DNA of 64,000 nucleotides from contig QJNS01000283.1 of the NCBI GenBank assembly GCA_004154925.1, forward strand, positions 1-64,000. The letters run 5' to 3'. The notes under the pieces were generated by a model that was not told where the DNA came from, ran no database searches, and worked only from the letters and a program-made list of their open reading frames with translations. Origin of the DNA: Monosporascus cannonballus. Taxonomy: Eukaryota; Ascomycota; Sordariomycetes; Xylariales. How positions within the stretch are numbered: the stretch's first letter is position 1; every line of letters starts with the position of its first letter. Position numbers and translations under genes: made by a program. Shown piece after piece: positions 61,426-64,000 of the stretch.

Positions 61426-64000
61426 ATGAATTTCTTGAACGCAACAACGCCACGCAAGAGGCCCGCCCCGGGTGAACCCGGCTCTACACCCTTCTCATCC
61501 TCCAAGTTCCAGTCATCGCTTGTTCCAATGAACAGACCAACTCCTAGCCGTTCATACCATCCCCCTAAGAACAAGAGTAAGCCTATAGGCGGCTTCTCCA
61601 GCAACTCCCGCGATCTTTTTCGCACATCTACCCCCCAAGCCAACCGCACCTCCACCTTCTCCCCCGATCTACCACCAGCCGTTACAAAGGCCACCCCGAC
61701 CGCGCGCAAGTTCGTCTCCCAGAAGAACGTCGGCGCCGGCATGTCTAGTACCACTTCTACCGAGTTATTCAAGATGCGGATATCATCACCCGACCCCGAA
61801 CTCACCGGCGAGGCCCTCTCTAAACAGGTCCCAGACGACCCTAATCGCACCGGCACTATCTACGCCGATCAATATCTAGCTGACAAGTGTCCGCCTCACT
61901 TCGACGACCTGCAACGCCGCCAGTTTTTCTGCATCCTGGATTTGCGCAGATTGAAATATGCCGCCAATGAGATCTTCCTCAAGAAGGATTGGAAGCTGAA
62001 CATCCTGAATTTTGCGAAAGAGTATGAGAAGAGCCGAGGCCTGATACTACTGCGTTATGGTCTGTACGAGTTCAAGAAGGTGAAGCCGAGTGCTGAGGTC
62101 CTCAAGAAATGGAGAGCCGCGCATGGCCTGCCTAATCCCGAGCCCGAGGAGAAAACGGAGACGAATGGCGACAACTCGACTACTCGTCAACCCGGTTCTC
62201 CTACGAAGCGCAAGGCCGATGAGGATTTAGCGCCAAAGGATAACGCTCTTATGGCGTCTACGGCCAACCAAAACAAGCGTCGCAATGTGGATCGCGATGC
62301 CGTTGAGCCTGTGCTCTCAGGCCCGTCTCCCTTCAAGAAGAGCAAGCGCAAGGCAGACGAAGCAGAGGAGCTCGACGAGAATCAGCCTAGCAAGGTACAG
62401 AAGCAGCCCACTTCTGCCGTCAAGTCCAAGTTCGAGAGCATCCTCGATAGGGCACAGAGTGCGGCAGGCTCGCCCCCCAGACGACCTCCTCTAAGCGCGG
62501 CTTCCCAGTCGACGCCTTTTGGAGCCCAGAAGACTGGTACCCCTCAGACTACCGATTCGACTCCGAAACCCAACCCGTTCGCCATCCCGTCGAATAATAT
62601 CCAGTCCGGTGCCTCACCGTTCAGCAAGACGACCAACGGGAATGGTGCTAGCGATTCGGTTCTGGCAGGTCACAAGCCTGGAAGCTCTTTGTCTACAAAC
62701 ACTGGAATGTTCGGCTATCTCTCCGGCAGTTCTGCCAACAACAGCGGCAACGAGAAGGACGATGCCGAGGAGGAGGATGTTGAAAGCGAATCTGGGTCGG
62801 AGCGAGGAACCGAAAGCCAGGATGCGGCGCCGAGCTATGAGCCAAGTGCGGCTGCTAGTACCGGCACCAGCACACCTCCGGCTCAGAACGGAATGTCTCT
62901 CTTTTCTTCTAATAAGTCTGGTGGCGCTAGCACTCCATTTAGTGATTTTCTCAACAAAGCCGTCGAGACACCTGCGAAGGGTGGACTGTTCGACCGGGTG
63001 AAGTTGGACGCTGACGGACAGCCGATGCGGGCCACACCGGGTCTCGAAGAAAAGGAGACATCTGCGCCGGAAGTGTCCACGCCCGCTCCCGCGCCAACAA
63101 AGACTCAGGCGAGGACCCCTGGTGATTTCCGATTCGACCCCACTACGACTCCCATCAGTTTCAGCCAGTCGAGCTCCACATCGACTCCCGCAAAGCCTCC
63201 GATGTTTTCGTCGGCAAGGGCGTCTGACACTCCTAAGGAAACCCCTAAGGAAGCTCCCAAAGAAGCTTCTGTGACTGAAGATGTATCGACGCCCAAGCCG
63301 CCGCCCATCTTCGGCCCCACGAGCCAAACCAGCTCGAGGCCCTCGACGTCTTCTAAGCCATTGTTTGGAGAGAACAATAATGCCTCGAACATATTCCAGG
63401 CAAAGCCCCCCGAGAGCGCAAAATCTATTTTTGAAGCGCAGAAGCCAGCTGAGAACGCAGCCTCTATCTTCGGAACCCCAAAGCCTGTTGAAAACGCTAG
63501 CTCTATCTTCGGCGCCCCAAAACCGACTGACAACGCAAGCTCTCTGTTTGGGGCGCAGAAGTCGACTGGATCATCTGACCAGACTAGCACAACTCCCGCT
63601 AGGACGCCGTTGGGTGGTCTCTTTGGAAACAAAGCCGAGTCTCAACCGTCAAGCGCCCAAGAGCAATCTAAGAGCTTGTTCGCCACGCCTTCGACGGGTA
63701 CCAGCACCGGGCTCTTTGGGAAACCGGCCAACTCTCAGGACACTACTTCCGGAGATCAATCAAAGAATCTGTTCGGCACGCCTTCCACGAATGCTACACC
63801 TGCGCTCTTCGGAAAGCAGGCCGAACCCAAGCCTTCGGATGCCCAAGGTCAACCGAAGAATCTGTTTGGTGCAGATTCCACGACCACTACCCCTCTGACT
63901 CAAGGCCAACCAAAGAACCTGTTTGGTGCCGCTTCGACGACCGCTACTCCCCAAAGCACCAAACGGTCTTTTGAAGAAGACACGGGTGAGCCGAGTGCGA
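61426..64000 (+). CDS. FG-repeat nucleoporin, Nup2-like (5' part, cut by window end)
   Basis: One open frame of 858 codons without a stop continues past the window end. It begins MNFLNATTPRKRPAPGEPG. A conserved globular segment lies at about residues 145-240 (YLADKCPPHFDDLQRRQFF, KKDWKLNILNFAKEYEKS). Then come basic nuclear-localisation-like clusters (KRKADE, FKKSKRKADE) and a long Ser/Thr/Pro-rich disordered region with FG motifs. From about residue 665 there are tandem repeats of the type SIFGAPKP..NA, and later SKNLFGTPST and PKNLFGA. This layout fits Nup2-type FG nucleoporins on the nuclear side of the pore, which assist import-receptor recycling and usually end in a Ran-binding domain; that end is outside the window. 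Nup1/Nup153-like identity is the main alternative. Confidence 0.75.
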   Translation, partial: MNFLNATTPRKRPAPGEPGSTPFSSSKFQSSLVPMNRPTPSRSYHPPKNKSKPIGGFSSNSRDLFRTSTPQANRTSTFSPDLPPAVTKATPTARKFVSQKNVGAGMSSTTSTELFKMRISSPDPELTGEALSKQVPDDPNRTGTIYADQYLADKCPPHFDDLQRRQFFCILDLRRLKYAANEIFLKKDWKLNILNFAKEYEKSRGLILLRYGLYEFKKVKPSAEVLKKWRAAHGLPNPEPEEKTETNGDNSTTRQPGSPTKRKADEDLAPKDNALMASTANQNKRRNVDRDAVEPVLSGPSPFKKSKRKADEAEELDENQPSKVQKQPTSAVKSKFESILDRAQSAAGSPPRRPPLSAASQSTPFGAQKTGTPQTTDSTPKPNPFAIPSNNIQSGASPFSKTTNGNGASDSVLAGHKPGSSLSTNTGMFGYLSGSSANNSGNEKDDAEEEDVESESGSERGTESQDAAPSYEPSAAASTGTSTPPAQNGMSLFSSNKSGGASTPFSDFLNKAVETPAKGGLFDRVKLDADGQPMRATPGLEEKETSAPEVSTPAPAPTKTQARTPGDFRFDPTTTPISFSQSSSTSTPAKPPMFSSARASDTPKETPKEAPKEASVTEDVSTPKPPPIFGPTSQTSSRPSTSSKPLFGENNNASNIFQAKPPESAKSIFEAQKPAENAASIFGTPKPVENASSIFGAPKPTDNASSLFGAQKSTGSSDQTSTTPARTPLGGLFGNKAESQPSSAQEQSKSLFATPSTGTSTGLFGKPANSQDTTSGDQSKNLFGTPSTNATPALFGKQAEPKPSDAQGQPKNLFGADSTTTTPLTQGQPKNLFGAASTTATPQSTKRSFEEDTGEPSA

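Noticed and set aside
1..64000. tRNA, 5S rRNA, telomeric repeats and intact transposons
   Set aside because: I scanned for T-arm-like GGTTCGANNCC on both strands, 5S-like starts, TTAGGG arrays and long terminal repeats, and found nothing convincing. A covariance-model search would be decisive.

Overview
The window looks like the nuclear genome of a filamentous ascomycete (Pezizomycotina, most likely a Sordariomycete). Genes carry short introns of about 46-130 bp with GTRNGT donors, CTAAC-like branch sites and YAG acceptors. The set includes fungal-only families: an NsdD-type GATA factor, a Zn(II)2Cys6 factor, a DUF3824 protein and a fungal lipoxygenase relic. I can support ten protein genes and one clear pseudogene; gene bodies cover roughly a third of the window, which is sparse for such a fungus.

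Left part (1-11 kb): an ER-luminal DnaJ chaperone ending in KDEL (minus) is divergent from the spliceosomal DEAH ATPase Prp2/DHX16 (plus), sharing a 0.9 kb spacer. Then comes a decayed lipoxygenase gene (about 9.11-10.94 kb) with frameshifts and stops but all metal-ligand positions still readable. From 10.9 to 22.6 kb I find no gene, only degenerate unique sequence with short simple repeats.

Middle (22-46 kb): the GATA factor NsdD with a long upstream region; another 9 kb almost without genes; the gamma-glutamylcysteine synthetase gene (glutathione synthesis, six exons, minus); and a very large 12-TM MFS-type transporter with a cytoplasmic N-terminal extension of about 710 residues (minus), whose first intron is 66 bp and ends in an in-frame stop.

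Right part (46-64 kb): a 1082-residue DUF3824 protein built of repeated Ala/Gly-rich plus Arg/Ser-rich modules; a nitrilase convergent with a Zn(II)2Cys6 transcription factor; a small peroxisomal SCP2 sterol-carrier protein ending in SKL; and the 5' part of an FG nucleoporin of Nup2 type that runs off the window end.

The genes are mostly unrelated housekeeping and developmental genes. The only adjacent pair with a plausible functional link is the nitrilase and the transcription factor. I found no intact transposon, no convincing tRNA or rRNA gene and no secondary-metabolite cluster. Exon models were derived by eye from splice signals and frame continuity.
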